From Micromonospora inositola (GTDB lineage Bacteria > Actinomycetota > Actinomycetes > Mycobacteriales > Micromonosporaceae): DNA of 64,000 bases. The stretch covers positions 1,178,001 to 1,242,000 of the forward strand of contig NZ_LT607754.1 in the NCBI RefSeq assembly GCF_900090285.1, given 5' to 3'. Within the stretch, counting starts at the first letter, position 1, and the number at the start of each line of letters is the position of its first letter. The position numbers and the translations under genes are program-made. The notes beneath the pieces were generated by a model. The model was not told where the DNA came from. It saw only the letters and a program-made list of their open reading frames with translations, and made no database searches. Below are positions 7,922 through 16,288 of the stretch, piece by piece.

Positions 7922-7966
7922 TGGTGGAGCTGAGGGGATTTGAACCCCTGACCCCCTCGATGCGAA
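7922..7966. other. Presumed AICE attachment site (tRNA 3' half)
   Basis: Int lies next to the 3' end of the tRNA gene, and AICE integrases normally use a core of 30-60 bp covering the tRNA 3' half. The exact core cannot be set because the other att copy is outside the window; the interval given is the tRNA from CCA to the anticodon loop. Confidence 0.45.
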
Positions 7967-7998
7967 CGAGGTGCGCTACCGGTCTGCGCCACAGCCCC
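7922..7998 (-). tRNA. tRNA-Ala (CGC anticodon)
   Basis: Read on the minus strand, the gene starts GGGGCTGT, has D-stem GCGC with AGACCGGT loop, anticodon stem CCTCG/CGAGG with loop TTCGCAT (anticodon CGC, decoding GCG), T-loop GTTCAAA and acceptor end CAGCTCC followed by encoded ACCA. The 7-bp acceptor stem pairs fully with one G-U. The gene is intact although the AICE sits at its 3' end, as expected when the element's att site restores the tRNA sequence. Confidence 0.95.
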
Positions 7999-8199
7999 TC
8001 CGCCGGCGAACCAGCGTCGGTCCCACCCGGCTTTCACCGGGCGGGCCGGCGACAAGGCTAGCAGGTCTCCGGCCCCCGCCGCGAATCGCCCCTCCGAAAC
8101 CCGCCCATGATCAACTCGACCTCGCCGAGGTGGCGGTGTCCCGGGCCCCGGGATCCCCCTTCGCCGAGGTGGGGTCGATCAAGAAAGGGCGGCGGTGGG

Positions 8200-8988
8200 T
8201 CAGGCCGAGTGCGGGTTGCGGCCGGACTGGTAGGGGCGGCCGCGGAGGCCGCCGGTGCGGCGGTAGGAGACCGAGCCGCCGGCCGCCGCGGCCGGGAGGT
8301 CGGCGGGGCGGTCGAGGCCCATCGCCGTACGGCGGACGGCCTCGCGTTGGGCGGCCAGGCGGCGCTGAGCCTCCCGGCGGGCTGCGGCGCGGCGGGCCTG
8401 CTCCCGGCGCACCTCGGCCTGCCGGGCGGCCAGCCAGGCCGCCTCCCGGGCCTCCGCGCGCCGCCGCCGGCGCTCGGCGAGGGCGCGCTGCCGCAGGTGT
8501 ACGACGTACGCCACCAGCAGTGTCCCGGTGACGGAGACGCTTATCCAGAACCCGGGGCTGACCAGGACCACGCCGATCAGCTCGACGAAGTTGAGCAGCA
8601 GCAGCGCGGCGAGCACCCGGCGGCGGCGGTAGATCGCCGGGGTGTGGTGGCGCCGCTTCGGCGGGTGCCGTCGGCGGGACCTGCTCGGGGCGGGCGGCAC
8701 CGCGCGCAGCCGGTTCGGGCGGCGTGGGGCCGGCGGGGCCGAGATCGGCGCGGCCAGACTACCGGTGCCCGAATCCTCGCTCAGTGTGATGGTGAGGGAG
8801 CGGGCCGGGTTGACGGGGCGGCGTCCCGGCACAGTGCGGCGCCGCCGGCGGCGCTGGAGCACCCGCGCCGTCGACTGCGCCCGCTCCGCCACCAGCCGCT
8901 CGGTGGCGTCGTACCGGCGGACCAGTGCCGGCGCGAGGGCGAGCAGGCCGGCGGCGGCGAGGACGGCGAGGAGCACCGAGGTCGGCAC
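8200..8988 (-). CDS. glpR: GlpR-type membrane receptor for the gephyrin-like protein
   Basis: The 262-residue protein has an N-terminal membrane anchor (VLLAVLAAAGLLALAPALV), a basic Pro/Arg-rich stretch, two more membrane segments (LAALLLLNFVELIGVVLV and ISVSVTGTLLVAYVVHL, about 138-175) and a long Arg/Ala-rich C-terminal coiled tail. This is the layout of GlpR, which in Corynebacterium binds the gephyrin-like Glp and links it to divisome and polar growth. It is the last gene of galU-glp-rimJ-glpR, which supports the call. I chose GTG 8988, which follows GGGAGGGG; GTGs at 9006 and 8994 have no ribosome site. Confidence 0.75.
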   Translation of the reverse strand: MPTSVLLAVLAAAGLLALAPALVRRYDATERLVAERAQSTARVLQRRRRRRTVPGRRPVNPARSLTITLSEDSGTGSLAAPISAPPAPRRPNRLRAVPPAPSRSRRRHPPKRRHHTPAIYRRRRVLAALLLLNFVELIGVVLVSPGFWISVSVTGTLLVAYVVHLRQRALAERRRRRAEAREAAWLAARQAEVRREQARRAAARREAQRRLAAQREAVRRTAMGLDRPADLPAAAAGGSVSYRRTGGLRGRPYQSGRNPHSA

Positions 8989-9171
8989 CCTCACCCCTCC
9001 CGTCACCGAGTTCGGGGCAACCGCCGGTCGGCCGCAGGATCTTCCCCGGATGGTCGTCCATGGCGCAGATCCTGCGGGCGCGCAGCGCTTGCCACAGCTT
9101 GCAGTTACTTGAGGTTACGGGCCGCCGACCGTCAAGCCGGCGCGCCGCGCCGATCCCGCCCGTGGGACGGC

Positions 9172-9816
9172 TCACTCAGGGGCGGAGCGGATCCGGTGCC
9201 AGCGGGCCAGCAGCCCGCCCTCGGCGGCCACTTCCTCGCTGGTCATCGCGTATCCGATGTGGTCCCGCCAGCCGCCGTCGATGTGCATGTAGCGGACGTG
9301 GTACGCCTCCTCGCGGAAGCCGAGCTTCTCCACCACCCGTCGGGACGGCCGGTTCTCCGGCCGGATGTTCACCTCGACCCGGTGCAGGCCGCCCGGGCCG
9401 AACGCGTGGTCCACGGCGAGCGCCACCGCGGTGGGGATCACCCCGCGACCGGCCACCCGGGAGTCCACCCAGTAGCCGACGTACCCGGAGCAGAACGCCC
9501 GCCGCACGATGCTGCCGATGTTGAGGTGGCCGACCAGCCGCTCCTGCCCGTTCTCCCGCAGGCAGACGGCGAACGGCATGCCGTCGCCGGTGCGCGCCGA
9601 GCGGCGCTGGTCAACGTGGACGTAGCGGAAGGCGGCCGGCGAGTTCGACTCGTCCCAGCTCCCGGGCAGGTGCGACTCCCAAGGGGACAGCCAGGCCCGG
9701 TTGGCCCGCCGCACCTCCGACCAGGCGGCCGCATCCGAGCGCCGGTACGGCCGCAGCACCACCGGACCGTCCACCAGCACCGCCGGCCACCCGGGCGGCC
9801 GCTGGAACCAGCTCAC
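9172..9816 (-). CDS. RimJ/RimL-type GNAT acetyltransferase
   Basis: This 214-residue GNAT protein has PVVLRPYRRSDAAAW at the start, a core GHLNIGSIVRR and YVGYWVDSRVAGRGVIPTAVALAVDHAF with the acetyl-CoA loop RVAGRG at about residues 134-139, then RVEVNIRPENRPSRRVVEKLGFREE. RimJ-type enzymes acetylate protein N-termini; the substrate here is unknown. The gene lies between glp and glpR, a conserved place in Actinobacteria. GGAAGG upstream of GTG 9816 supports the start. Confidence 0.85.
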   Translation of the reverse strand: MSWFQRPPGWPAVLVDGPVVLRPYRRSDAAAWSEVRRANRAWLSPWESHLPGSWDESNSPAAFRYVHVDQRRSARTGDGMPFAVCLRENGQERLVGHLNIGSIVRRAFCSGYVGYWVDSRVAGRGVIPTAVALAVDHAFGPGGLHRVEVNIRPENRPSRRVVEKLGFREEAYHVRYMHIDGGWRDHIGYAMTSEEVAAEGGLLARWHRIRSAPE

Positions 9817-9868
9817 CGAGCTAACCTTCCGGTCGCGACCGCGGGGCTCGCAAGCTCACTCCTCGCGC

Positions 9869-11182
9869 TCACCGACGCCGGTCCAGCAGAAGGACGTCCA
9901 CCGTGGACCCGGCGGCGGCCGTGGTGACCCGCTCGCCGAGGACCAGCAGCCCGTTCGCCTCGGCGAGGCCGGAGAGGGTGAACGGCCCCCCGCTGAGCGG
10001 CTGCACCGTGTACCCGCCGCCGCGCCGCTCGGCCACGTGCGCCGGGCGGAACTCGCGCAGCCCCACCGGGGAGGAGAGGGTCTCCAGCAGGTGCGCGCGG
10101 ACGCTGGGCCGGAACACCGGCTCCGCGCCGGCCAGCAACTGGATGGCCGGCCGGGCCAGCACCTCGAAGCCGATCAGCGCCGCGCCGGGCTCACCGGGAA
10201 GACACACCACCGGCACCTCCTCGGCGCCGACCGTACCGAATCCGAGGGCCGTTCCGGGATAGAGCGCGACGTCGGTGAAGACCACCGGTCCGGCCCGGCC
10301 GCCCTCCCGGCGGGACAGGATCCGGCGGACCATGTCGCCCGGCCCGGTGCCGGTGCCGCCGGTGGTGATGATCAGGTCGGCCCGCAGCGTCTGGTCCTCC
10401 AGCAGGCCGCGCAGCCCCTCCGGGTCGTCGTCACAGATCCCCACCCGGTACGCCAGCGCGCCCGCCTCGGCGGCGGCGGCGGTCAGCGCGTGCGAGTTCG
10501 CGTCCACCACCTGCCCGGGCTGGCTGCCCCGGCCCACGTCGACCAGCTCGTCGCCGGTGGCCACGATGACCACCCGGGGGCTGGGCCGGACCACCACGTG
10601 CCCGATGCCGGTGGCGGCGAAGACGGCCACCAGCGCCGGCGAGACATACGTGCCGGCGCGGGCGAGCAGGGTGCCGGCGGGCAGTTCCTCACCGGCGCGG
10701 CGGACGCCGTACCCCCGCTTGGGGGCGCGGAAGATCTCCACCGCGGCCATGCCCTGGTCGGTCCACTCCACCGGGACCACCACGTCCGCGGCGATGGGCA
10801 GCGGCGCCCCGGCGGCCACCGAGAAGCACGAGCCCGGGGTGAGCCGGACCGGCCGCCAGCTCGCCGCGCCGAGATCGCCGACCACGTTCAGCCGGATGCT
10901 GCGGCCACCGGGCGTGCCGGAGGGGGCCGGGACGTATCCCGGCCCCCGACTCCCGCCGGAGATGTCCTCCCAGCGTGCGGCGTACCCGTCCACCGCCGAC
11001 TGGTCGAAGGCGGGGAACGAGTGCGGCGCGACGACGTCCTCGGCGAGGACGTTGCCGTACGCCTGGGTGAGGTCGAGGTCGAGCGGAGGCAGCGCGCGTA
11101 ACCTGCGCAGCACGCTGCCCAGGTAGTCGGCGAGCGGCGTCAACCCGTTCGCGGCCGCCTCGGCGTCGGCCGTCGCGGTCAT
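9869..11182 (-). CDS. glp: Gephyrin-like molybdotransferase Glp (MoeA family)
   Basis: The 437-residue protein is a full MoeA: N-terminal TPLADYLGSVL and FDQSAVDGYA (the MoeA signature), the MPT-binding GEELPAGTLLARAG, the MoaB/Mog-like domain with VIVATGDELVDVGRG and TTGGTGTGPGD, and a C-terminal beta domain. In this neighbourhood the orthologue is the Corynebacterium Glp, which acts with GlpR in division as well as, or instead of, molybdopterin ligation. Its ATG overlaps the galU stop (ATGA at 11179-11182). Any other moeA would lie elsewhere. Confidence 0.88.
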   Translation of the reverse strand: MTATADAEAAANGLTPLADYLGSVLRRLRALPPLDLDLTQAYGNVLAEDVVAPHSFPAFDQSAVDGYAARWEDISGGSRGPGYVPAPSGTPGGRSIRLNVVGDLGAASWRPVRLTPGSCFSVAAGAPLPIAADVVVPVEWTDQGMAAVEIFRAPKRGYGVRRAGEELPAGTLLARAGTYVSPALVAVFAATGIGHVVVRPSPRVVIVATGDELVDVGRGSQPGQVVDANSHALTAAAAEAGALAYRVGICDDDPEGLRGLLEDQTLRADLIITTGGTGTGPGDMVRRILSRREGGRAGPVVFTDVALYPGTALGFGTVGAEEVPVVCLPGEPGAALIGFEVLARPAIQLLAGAEPVFRPSVRAHLLETLSSPVGLREFRPAHVAERRGGGYTVQPLSGGPFTLSGLAEANGLLVLGERVTTAAAGSTVDVLLLDRRR

Positions 11183-12138
11183 GTACTGGGACCGCCCGAC
11201 GCGTCGGAGTTGACGAACTCGGCCAGCCACTTGCGGAACTCGGTGCCCAGGTCGTCCCGTTCGGCGGCGATCTGGACGACCGTCTGCAGGTAGCCCAGCG
11301 GCATGCCGGTGTCGTAGCGGGTGCCCCGGTAGACGATGGCGTGCACCGGGGTGCCCTCGGTGCGCAGCAGCTCCATCGCGTCGGTCAGCTGGATCTCGCC
11401 GCCGCTGCCCGGCTCGGTCCGCCGGATCGCGTTGAAGATCTTCCCCGGCAGCACGTACCGGCCGAGGACGGCGAGGTTGCTCGGCGCGTCCTCCGGCTTC
11501 GGCTTCTCCACCATGCCGGTGACCTTGACGACGTCGCCGACGTCGGTCAGCTCGCCCTCGGCCGGCTCGACGGAGGCGATGCCGTAGCGCTTGGTGTCGG
11601 CCGGGTCGACCTCGAAGAAGGCCAGCACGATGCCGCCGGTGCGGGCCTGCAGCTCCAGCATCGCCGGCAGCAGCGGCTCGGACGGCTTGACGAACTCGTC
11701 GCCGAGCAGCACCGCGAAGGGCTGGTCCCCGACGTGCAACTCGGCGTACCCGACGGCGTGGCCGAGGCCGAGCTGCTCGGGCTGGCGGCAGGTGTAGATC
11801 TCGGCCAGCTCGCTGGGGCGCTTCACCGCCTCCAGCGTCTTGGTGTCGCCCTTCTCCTCCAGCCGGGCCTCCAGGTCCGGGCGGCGGTCGAAGTGGTCCA
11901 CCATCGACGTCTTGCCGCGGCCGGTGATCAGCAGGACGTCGGCGATGCCGGCCTGGGTGGCCTCCTCGACGATGTACTGCAGCACCGGCCGGTCCACCAC
12001 CGGCAGCAGCTCCTTCGGCACCGCCTTGGTGGCCGGCAGGAACCGGGTGGCCAGGCCGGCGGCCGGAATGACGGCCTTGACCGCGCGCGGACGACCGGTC
12101 GCGGCGGTCGTTGAGGGGTTCGCTGAGTGCTCCGACAT
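11179..12138 (-). CDS. galU: UTP-glucose-1-phosphate uridylyltransferase
   Basis: This 319-residue GalU makes UDP-glucose from UTP and glucose-1-phosphate for envelope sugars and trehalose or glycogen. It has the nucleotide-binding motif VIPAAGLATRFLPATKAVPKE (from about residue 23), QPEQLGLGHAV, LLGDEFV, and VEKPKPEDAPSNLAVLGRYVL. Length is typical. It is first in the galU-glp-rimJ-glpR run and is followed by glp with a 4-nt overlap. The ATG lies 9 nt from the end of the GGDEF gene on the same strand. Confidence 0.95.
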   Translation of the reverse strand: MSEHSANPSTTAATGRPRAVKAVIPAAGLATRFLPATKAVPKELLPVVDRPVLQYIVEEATQAGIADVLLITGRGKTSMVDHFDRRPDLEARLEEKGDTKTLEAVKRPSELAEIYTCRQPEQLGLGHAVGYAELHVGDQPFAVLLGDEFVKPSEPLLPAMLELQARTGGIVLAFFEVDPADTKRYGIASVEPAEGELTDVGDVVKVTGMVEKPKPEDAPSNLAVLGRYVLPGKIFNAIRRTEPGSGGEIQLTDAMELLRTEGTPVHAIVYRGTRYDTGMPLGYLQTVVQIAAERDDLGTEFRKWLAEFVNSDASGGPST

Positions 12139-12147
12139 GTCGCGAGA

Positions 12148-14367
12148 CTATCGGCCACGGCTCTGCCGCGGCGGGTGAGGACCGGAAGACGCGCCGCTCG
12201 GGCCCCCGCCCGCGGCGTCCACGGCGCCGGCCCGGGGCTGTCCGTCGGGCGGGCTGACCGCCCCGGCCACCACCGGGAGCTCCTGCGCGGGCGCCGGGTC
12301 CGGCGGCTGTGCCACCCGGTAGCCGTCCCGGCCGGCGGCCTTGGCCGCGTACAGGGCGTCGTCCGCCGCGTCCAGCACGTGCTGGCCGGTGGCGGCGTGG
12401 TCGGGGTAGACGGCGATGCCGATGGAGACGGTCACCGGTACCAGCACCGGCTCGCCCGAGTGCCCGTCGACCGGCACGGGGCTGCCCCGGACCACCGCGC
12501 CGAGCCGCTCGGCGACGATGGCGGCACCCCGGGCGTCGGTCTCCGGCAGCAGCACCACGAACTCCTCGCCGCCGTGCCGGAAGGCCAGGTCCACCTCGCG
12601 GATCTCCCCGCGTACCCGGCGGGCGAACTCGACCAGCACGGCGTCCCCGGCGGCGTGGCCCCAGGTGTCGTTGACGTCCTTGAACCGGTCCAGGTCCAGC
12701 GCCAGGACGCTGAGCATCCGGCCGAACCGGTTGGCCCGCTCCACCTCCCGGCGGATCGATTCGCGCAGGTAGCGGTAATTCCACAGCCCGGTGAGCGGAT
12801 CGGTCAGCGACAGCCGCTGCGCCTCCTCGTGCACCCGCACGTTGTCCACCGCGACCGCGGCGTGCCCGGCGAAGGTCCGCAGCGTCTCCAGGTCGTCGTC
12901 GTCGAACTCGTCGGCGCCGAGCCGGTCGTAGAGGGCCAGCACCCCGAGTGTCCCGCCGCCGGCCGCGCCGCCGTCGCCGTCCCCGCCGGCCGGCGGGTGG
13001 CCCGGCCGGTCGGGGTCGCCGCGCCCGCCCAGCTCCGCGGCCCCGGGCGCGGCGAAGGGCACTGCGATGTACGTCTCGCACAGCGGCTCCCCGGTCGCCG
13101 CGGTCGCCGGCTCCCACCGGCCGCGCAGCGGCTCCCCGGTGGCGATCACCGCGCCGACGACCCCCACGCCGACCGGCACCCGCAGCGTCGCCGCGTCGGT
13201 CGGGTCGTCGGCGGCCCAGCGCCCCTCCAGCCCTTCGGCACACTGGCCGACCAGCACACCGCCGGCGTCGAGCAGCAGCACCGCCCCGGCCCGGGCGCCG
13301 GTCGCGGCGATCGCGCTGTGCAGGATCACCCGCAGGATGCGGTGCAGGTCGTGCGTGCTGGCCAGGGTGTCGCCGAGCACCGCGAGGTGCCCGCGCAGCT
13401 GGTCCCGGCTGCTGGTCAGCGCGGTCACGTAGGTGCCGGTCTCCCGGGTCATCCGGTTGAAGGCGAGGGCCAGCCGGCCGATCTCGTCGCGGGTGCGCAC
13501 CGGCACCCGCGTGCTCAGGTCGCCGTGCGCCACCCGGTCCACCGCGCCGGCCAGCTCCACCAGCGGCCGGGTGGTGACCCGGGCCAGCCGCCCGGCGGCC
13601 AGCACCGCCAGCAGCGCGGCCAGCACCACCGCGCCGACCAGCGCGGCGTAGAGGCCGGGTGGGCGTTCGCCGGGGACCGAGAGCACCAACGGCAGCGGCT
13701 GCCCCGGGGCCGGGCCGACCCGGCGGACGTACCGGCCGTCGGCGGTCGCGGTGACCCGGTCGCCGTCGATCCGGTCGGCGGCGGCGAGCACCGCCGCGCG
13801 TACCGCCCGGTTCTCGGTGGTGTGGGTGACCCGGACGGGGCCGGCGGCGTCGTCGAGGAGGGTGACCGCGACGCCGGTCACCGCGGCGAGGCGCGCGACG
13901 AACGCCGGGTCGACGGGTTGGGCGGCGACGACCGTGCCGAGGTCCGCGCCGGTGGGGTCGCGGAGCTGGACCCGGGCGGCGAGCGCCCGGACCGGTCCGC
14001 TGGCCCTTGGGACGCCGGAGCAGTCCTGCCAGGGCTCGGCCGGCCCGCCGGGGGTGGCGTAGGTGGTCCGGCCGGCGGTGTCGGTGACCCGGACGGCGGC
14101 GGCCAGGCCGCGACCGACCACCTGGGTCGCCGCGCCGGGCCGGGCGGCGGGGTCGGCGACCAGCGCGACCGCGTCGGCCGCCGCGCGCAACTGCTGGCAG
14201 AGGGCGTCCACCGAGGTACGCACCCCGGCGGCGGCCAGCCCGAGCCGCTCGGTGGAGCGGCCCCGGTCGACGGCCGACATGGTCGAGCCCACGAAGAACG
14301 CGCCGAGCAGGACGGGGCCGAGCACCACCGCGAGGAAGGCCGCCGTCAACCGCCCGCGTAGCGTCAA
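12148..14367 (-). CDS. Membrane GGDEF protein: TM-sensor-TM-HAMP-GAF-GGDEF
   Basis: The product is 739 residues from TTG 14367, which follows GGGGGGAAG. It has membrane segment 1 (LTAAFLAVVLGPVLLGAFFV), an extracytoplasmic sensor of about 200 residues, segment 2 (ALVGAVVLAALLAVLAAGRLA), HAMP (TTRPLVELAGAVDRVAHGDL), a GAF domain and a GGDEF domain with active motif RHGGEEFVVLLPE and the metal/substrate part LDLDRFKDVNDTWGH. It should synthesise cyclic di-GMP. A Gly/Asp/Pro-rich insert interrupts the GAF domain. There is no EAL domain. It is divergent from the cyclo-ligase gene; a farther ATG at 14427 lacks a ribosome site. Confidence 0.87.
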   Translation of the reverse strand: MTLRGRLTAAFLAVVLGPVLLGAFFVGSTMSAVDRGRSTERLGLAAAGVRTSVDALCQQLRAAADAVALVADPAARPGAATQVVGRGLAAAVRVTDTAGRTTYATPGGPAEPWQDCSGVPRASGPVRALAARVQLRDPTGADLGTVVAAQPVDPAFVARLAAVTGVAVTLLDDAAGPVRVTHTTENRAVRAAVLAAADRIDGDRVTATADGRYVRRVGPAPGQPLPLVLSVPGERPPGLYAALVGAVVLAALLAVLAAGRLARVTTRPLVELAGAVDRVAHGDLSTRVPVRTRDEIGRLALAFNRMTRETGTYVTALTSSRDQLRGHLAVLGDTLASTHDLHRILRVILHSAIAATGARAGAVLLLDAGGVLVGQCAEGLEGRWAADDPTDAATLRVPVGVGVVGAVIATGEPLRGRWEPATAATGEPLCETYIAVPFAAPGAAELGGRGDPDRPGHPPAGGDGDGGAAGGGTLGVLALYDRLGADEFDDDDLETLRTFAGHAAVAVDNVRVHEEAQRLSLTDPLTGLWNYRYLRESIRREVERANRFGRMLSVLALDLDRFKDVNDTWGHAAGDAVLVEFARRVRGEIREVDLAFRHGGEEFVVLLPETDARGAAIVAERLGAVVRGSPVPVDGHSGEPVLVPVTVSIGIAVYPDHAATGQHVLDAADDALYAAKAAGRDGYRVAQPPDPAPAQELPVVAGAVSPPDGQPRAGAVDAAGGGPSGASSGPHPPRQSRGR

Positions 14368-14453
14368 CGCTTCCCCCCGGAAAGTTGCGCGCCCGATGTT
14401 GCGATGCTGACACAGAGCAACGGTCATACGAGCGTTGCGTGAGGAGTGTTGCG

Positions 14454-15119
14454 TTGCCGGAATTTGCTGATGAAGCGGATGTGGCGCATGAGGCGAAGCG
14501 GGAGACCCGGGTCGCGCTGCTCGCCCGCCGCCGCTCGCTGACCGGTGCGCAGCGGGCCGAGGCGGCGGCGCGCGTCCAGGCCGAGCTGATTTCCCTGGTA
14601 CGCCGGCTGCGCCCGGCCCGGATGACCGCGTACGTCCCGGTCGGCTCGGAGCCGGGCGGCCCGGACCTGCCGGCGGTGCTGCGGGCGGCGTTGGAGCCGG
14701 CGGCCGAGCTGCTGCTGCCGGTGCTCCGTGACGACCTGGACCTGGACTGGGCGGCGTACACGGCCCCGGCGGCGCTGGTGTCGGCCGGGCGTGGGCTGCG
14801 CGAGCCTGTCGGCCCCCGGCTGGGGCGGTCGGCGGTGGCCGACGCCGGGCTGGTGATCGTCCCGGCCCTCGCGGTGGACCACCGGGGGCTGCGGCTGGGC
14901 CGCGGCGGCGGCTCGTACGACCGGGCGCTGGCCCGGGTGCCCGTGACGACCGTCACGGTGGCGCTGCTGCACGACGGGGAGCTGGTGGAGAGCGTCCCCG
15001 CGCAGCCGCACGACCGCCCGGTCCGCGCCGTTGTCACGCCCGCCGAGGGGCTGCGTACCCTTGCCGAGGCACCCGGTGTCGGCCCACACACTTCAGGTGG
15101 ACGAACCCGGGCCCGATGA
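14454..15119 (+). CDS. 5-formyltetrahydrofolate cyclo-ligase
   Basis: The 221-residue enzyme converts 5-formyl-THF to 5,10-methenyl-THF with ATP. It shows the N-terminal KRETRVALLARRRSLT, the substrate strand MTAYVPVGSEPG and the ATP-binding signature LRLGRGGGSYDRAL (about residues 146-159). TTG 14454 is preferred because GAGGAG (14441-14446) ends 7 nt before it; the frame is open further upstream without a ribosome site. This gene neighbours galU and glp in many Actinobacteria. Confidence 0.88.
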   Translation: MPEFADEADVAHEAKRETRVALLARRRSLTGAQRAEAAARVQAELISLVRRLRPARMTAYVPVGSEPGGPDLPAVLRAALEPAAELLLPVLRDDLDLDWAAYTAPAALVSAGRGLREPVGPRLGRSAVADAGLVIVPALAVDHRGLRLGRGGGSYDRALARVPVTTVTVALLHDGELVESVPAQPHDRPVRAVVTPAEGLRTLAEAPGVGPHTSGGRTRAR

Positions 15120-15180
15120 CGCACCATTGGCACTCGATTACGTCGAGTGCCAACCGGCCGTGCCAGATCCGGAGGAGAAC

Positions 15181-15525
15181 GTGCCCACGTACCAGTACGC
15201 CTGCACCGCGTGCGGCCAGCAGCTCGAGGCGGTGCAGTCCTTCTCAGACGAGCCGCTGACCGAGTGCCCGGCGTGTGAGGGGGGGCTGCGCAAGGTCTTC
15301 AACTCGGTCGGCATCGTCTTCAAGGGCTCGGGCTTCTACCGCACCGACTCGCGCTCATCGGGCTCGGACACCGCGGCGAGCACCCCGAGCAAGCCGGCGA
15401 AGTCCGAGTCGTCCTCCGGTGGCGACTCCGGCTCGTCGAACGGCACGTCGAACGGCTCGTCCAGTTCGACCAGCGGCGGATCCGCCAAGACCCCGGCCGC
15501 CAGCACCTCCAGCTCCTCGTCCTGA
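15181..15525 (+). CDS. FmdB-type zinc-ribbon protein
   Basis: The first 60 residues form the FmdB/CxxC zinc ribbon: PTYQYACTACGQQLEAVQSF and ECPACEGGLRKVFNSVGIVFKGSGFYRTD. The remaining half is a Ser/Gly/Thr-rich low-complexity tail ending in a run of serines. Such proteins are conserved downstream of the cyclo-ligase gene in Actinobacteria; the role is unknown. GTG 15181 follows GGAGGAG by 3-4 nt. Confidence 0.85.
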   Translation: MPTYQYACTACGQQLEAVQSFSDEPLTECPACEGGLRKVFNSVGIVFKGSGFYRTDSRSSGSDTAASTPSKPAKSESSSGGDSGSSNGTSNGSSSSTSGGSAKTPAASTSSSSS

Positions 15526-15621
15526 TCCCGGCCGGCCCCGGACGCCACCGGCGCTGACCGCACCGGCCCGGCGAGCCCACAGATCCGTTCGGGCGTAGCA
15601 CATCCCTCGCCGGCGCGGAGG

Positions 15622-15649
15622 TTGTCCACAGGTGGGCCGGTTGTCCACA
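15622..15649 (+). promoter_or_regulatory. Two tandem DnaA boxes (TTGTCCACA)
   Basis: TTGTCCACA occurs at 15622-15630 and 15641-15649 in the same orientation, inside a repeat of GTTGTCCACAGG with a 19-nt period. This is the exact actinobacterial DnaA-box consensus. They are the only perfect copies I noticed in the window and lie between the FmdB and SAF-domain genes. With only two boxes and no AT-rich tract, this is not an origin; a DnaA-responsive promoter or titration site is possible. Confidence 0.6.
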
Positions 15650-15753
15650 GGCGGCCCACGCGGGCCCGCCTCCGGGGACTCCCCGCTTTTAGCCTGCTGA
15701 CCGGGCGCCGTCGGACGGCGGCGCCGGGTTGGCCGAGGCGGGGAGGCACTGGC

Positions 15754-16257
15754 GTGACGGCGAGCGAGGAATCACTGCGTCCGGTGCGCTGGCGCGGGCT
15801 GCCCCGGGGCGGCACCCTGCTCCGGGTGACGCTGGTGGCGATGCTGCTCGGCCTGGCCGCCGCCGTCCTGCGGACACCGTCGGGCTGCCCACCGGGGGCA
15901 GCTCCGGCCGCGCTCGGCCCGACCCCGTCGGCCAGCCCGGCCGCCACCCGGCCTGGGTCGGGCGGGGACGCGTTGCCGCTGCCCGACGGCGCGGTGGGCG
16001 TACCGGTCCGGCTGGCCGAGCCGGCCGCCCTCGCGGTGCTCCACCCGGGCGCCCGGGTGGACCTGCTGGTCGTAACGGCTGGCGGGGCAGCCGGCGAGGC
16101 CGTCCTCGTCGCCTCCCGGGCGCTGGTGCTCGACGTGGTGGGCGCGGACGCAGCCGACGGGTCGTCGGCGCTCTACCTGGCGCTCCGGCCCGAGCAGGCC
16201 CAGCGCGCCGTCGGCCGGCCCGAGGGAAGCCGGTTCGCCGTGGTCGTCCGGGGTTGA
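15754..16257 (+). CDS. SAF/RcpC-like secreted or anchored protein
   Basis: This 167-residue protein has one membrane segment near the N-terminus (LRVTLVAMLLGLAAAVL), a Pro/Ala linker and a C-terminal domain GVPVRLAEPAALAVLHPGARVDLLVV ... LYLALRPEQAQRAVGRPEGSRFAVVVRG that resembles the RcpC/CpaB Flp-pilus or FlgA-type SAF fold. No other pilus gene is nearby, so it stands alone. GTG 15754 follows GGGAGG; the frame is open farther upstream across the DnaA boxes, which argues against an earlier start. Confidence 0.65.
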   Translation: MTASEESLRPVRWRGLPRGGTLLRVTLVAMLLGLAAAVLRTPSGCPPGAAPAALGPTPSASPAATRPGSGGDALPLPDGAVGVPVRLAEPAALAVLHPGARVDLLVVTAGGAAGEAVLVASRALVLDVVGADAADGSSALYLALRPEQAQRAVGRPEGSRFAVVVRG

Positions 16258-16288
16258 GCCGGTCGCGTCGGGCCCCGGGACGGGCCGA

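Noticed and set aside
8100..8185. Repeated CGCCGAGGTGG with mirrored GATCAA segments after the tRNA
   Set aside because: It looks like a dispersed intergenic repeat, but no second full copy is in the window, so I cannot support it as a repeat family.
9869..15133. One minus-strand reading frame open for about 1,750 codons
   Set aside because: It runs through glp, galU, the GGDEF gene and the cyclo-ligase in different frames. Very high G+C makes stop codons rare in non-coding frames; only the glp part (9869-11182) is a gene.
15601..15660. Origin of replication suggested by DnaA boxes
   Set aside because: Only two boxes, no AT-rich unwinding region, and no dnaA, dnaN or parAB nearby.
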